Assembly: GCA_019683625.1 (NCBI GenBank) | Contig: JADGHY010000112.1 | Coordinates: 1 to 6,887 of the forward strand | Length of the DNA stretch: 6,887 bases | Direction: 5' to 3' | DNA from: Thermoflavifilum sp. | GTDB taxonomy: Bacteria > Bacteroidota > Bacteroidia > Chitinophagales > Chitinophagaceae | Shown here: piece by piece, positions 6,060 through 6,887 of the stretch | Layout: each line of letters opens with the position of its first letter | Numbering within the stretch: position 1 is the first letter of the stretch | The notes under the pieces: model-generated | What the model saw: the letters and a program-made list of their open reading frames with translations, nothing else | What the model was told of the DNA's origin: nothing | Databases searched by the model: none | Program-made: the position numbers and the translations under genes

Positions 6060-6086
6060 GGCCGGTACTAAATGCCGGCCTTTTTT
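6060..6086 (+). terminator. Strong rho-independent terminator after the 2TM gene
   Basis: GGCCGGTA (6060-6067) pairs with TGCCGGCC (6073-6080) with one G-T wobble around the loop CTAAA, and is followed directly by six T (6081-6086). It lies 37 bases after the 2TM stop codon and separates that gene from the acyl-CoA synthetase gene. Confidence 0.9.
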
Positions 6087-6087
6087 A

Positions 6088-6119
6088 TTGCTTCTGCGGC
6101 AGAAATTCCCGTAATTTAT
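6088..6119 (+). promoter_or_regulatory. Candidate promoter for the acyl-CoA synthetase gene
   Basis: A TTG at 6088-6090 and TAATTTAT at 6112-6119 are separated by 21 bases. The -7 match is imperfect (TAnnTT only), but the spacing is acceptable and the element ends 18 bases before the ATG at 6138. A promoter is expected here because a strong terminator lies just upstream. Confidence 0.4.
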
Positions 6120-6137
6120 GGGAACAAACATCATCCT

Positions 6138-6887
6138 ATGTCCTCCTCCACATCGCTGCGTTTGTTTGATTTAGCTCTTCTGCAGGCGAATAACCCTTTG
6201 CCCGATATGCTTGCTGCCAAGGAAGAAGGCAAATGGCGGACCTACGATACCCGAGAAGTGATTGCATTGAGCAAAGCCCTGGCCAGAGGTTTGCAACGGG
6301 CTGGTATTTCCCCGCATGATTTTGACTATATCCAACAGGATAAAATTGGGCTGATCGCGGCCAATTGCCCGGAATGGGTGATTACAGATCTGGCCTGTCA
6401 GATGTGTGGGGCCGTGTTGGTGCCGGTGTACCCCACCATCAGCCAAAGCGAATTAAGTTTTGTATTGCAAGATGCGGCCGTGAAAATTGTTTTCACTGGG
6501 GATGCACAACTCTATGAAAAAGTGAAGCAAATCCAAGACCAACTACCAGCCCTGCAAGCGATCTATTGCTTTCGTGCAGGCAATGGGCTACCTTATTGGA
6601 AATCGCTGCTGTGCGAGGAAGGCGAGGAACGGCTCCAGCAAACCATGCAACAGATTCAAGCCCATCATTTAGCTACCATCATTTATACTTCAGGCACCAC
6701 GGGTGTGCCCAAGGGGGTGATGCTTAGCCATCATAACATCGTAAGCAATGTGCTGGCCTGCAAGCCTTGCCTGCCCTTATCTGCCAGCTCCCGAGCACTG
6801 AGCTTTTTGCCACTGAATCATGTGTATGAACGCATGATCACGTATTTGTATATCCACAGCGGCATATCTATCTATTATGCGGAAAGC
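6138..6887 (+). CDS. Long-chain fatty-acid-CoA ligase (AMP-forming), N-terminal 250 residues; runs off the right edge
   Basis: This open frame of 250 codons has no stop before the window ends. It belongs to the ANL adenylate-forming superfamily. Visible motifs are KWRTYDTREV near residues 32-41, NCPEWVITDLACQMCGAVLVPVYPT (76-100), the phosphate-binding loop IIYTSGTTGVPKGVMLSH (181-198), and LPLNHVYERM (224-233), whose H-x-Y-E-R form is typical of the long-chain FadD/FAA1-like branch. Such enzymes activate fatty acids with ATP via an acyl-adenylate and transfer them to CoA at the cytoplasmic membrane face, feeding lipid synthesis or degradation. A complete enzyme would be about 580-600 residues, so the acyl-binding remainder and the C-terminal lid lie outside. 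The ATG at 6138 gives a normal N-terminus. Chain-length preference cannot be read from this part. Confidence 0.92.
   Translation, partial: MSSSTSLRLFDLALLQANNPLPDMLAAKEEGKWRTYDTREVIALSKALARGLQRAGISPHDFDYIQQDKIGLIAANCPEWVITDLACQMCGAVLVPVYPTISQSELSFVLQDAAVKIVFTGDAQLYEKVKQIQDQLPALQAIYCFRAGNGLPYWKSLLCEEGEERLQQTMQQIQAHHLATIIYTSGTTGVPKGVMLSHHNIVSNVLACKPCLPLSASSRALSFLPLNHVYERMITYLYIHSGISIYYAES

Noticed and set aside
1..6887. CRISPR array, tRNA, rRNA, transposase or phage genes
   Set aside because: Reading through both strands I found no spaced direct repeats, no tRNA-like cloverleaf sequence and no mobile-element protein; most of the window is covered by housekeeping-type genes.

Overview
The window looks like ordinary chromosomal DNA from a member of the Bacteroidota, plausibly the Chitinophagaceae or a relative; the family is a guess. 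The signs are -7 elements of the Bacteroidota type TAnnTTTG close upstream of several genes, little Shine-Dalgarno sequence, a stand-alone 2TM-domain protein, and a serC/DUF1015 pair of the kind I recall from this phylum. I see no insertion sequence, prophage gene, CRISPR array, tRNA or rRNA.

Layout. The left edge carries the first 34 codons of a TetR-type regulator on the minus strand. A divergent intergenic region of about 130 bases follows, with a candidate promoter for each direction and two AT-rich hairpins between them. On the plus strand comes a two-gene unit: a DUF502 membrane protein and, overlapping it by ATGA, a secreted zinc phospholipase C/S1-P1 nuclease-like enzyme whose Trp, His, Asp and Glu metal ligands can all be placed. 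A gap of 213 bases holds a likely terminator and a 12-bp inverted repeat. Next are serC (phosphoserine aminotransferase) and a DUF1015 protein, probably one transcript, without the serA gene that I recall often lying between them. A secreted or periplasmic TPR protein, a small 2TM protein and, after a strong rho-independent terminator, the first 250 codons of a long-chain acyl-CoA synthetase complete the window.

How the genes work together. Two links have sequence support: translational coupling of DUF502 with the phospholipase-like enzyme, and serC with DUF1015, where a role in serine or phosphoserine metabolism is a reasonable inference. The TPR, 2TM and acyl-CoA ligase genes look like separate units. 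I do not see a clearly new multi-gene system. The most testable leads are DUF1015 as a possible serine kinase, the divergent regulator region with paired palindromes, and the recurring very short distance from -7 element to start codon.
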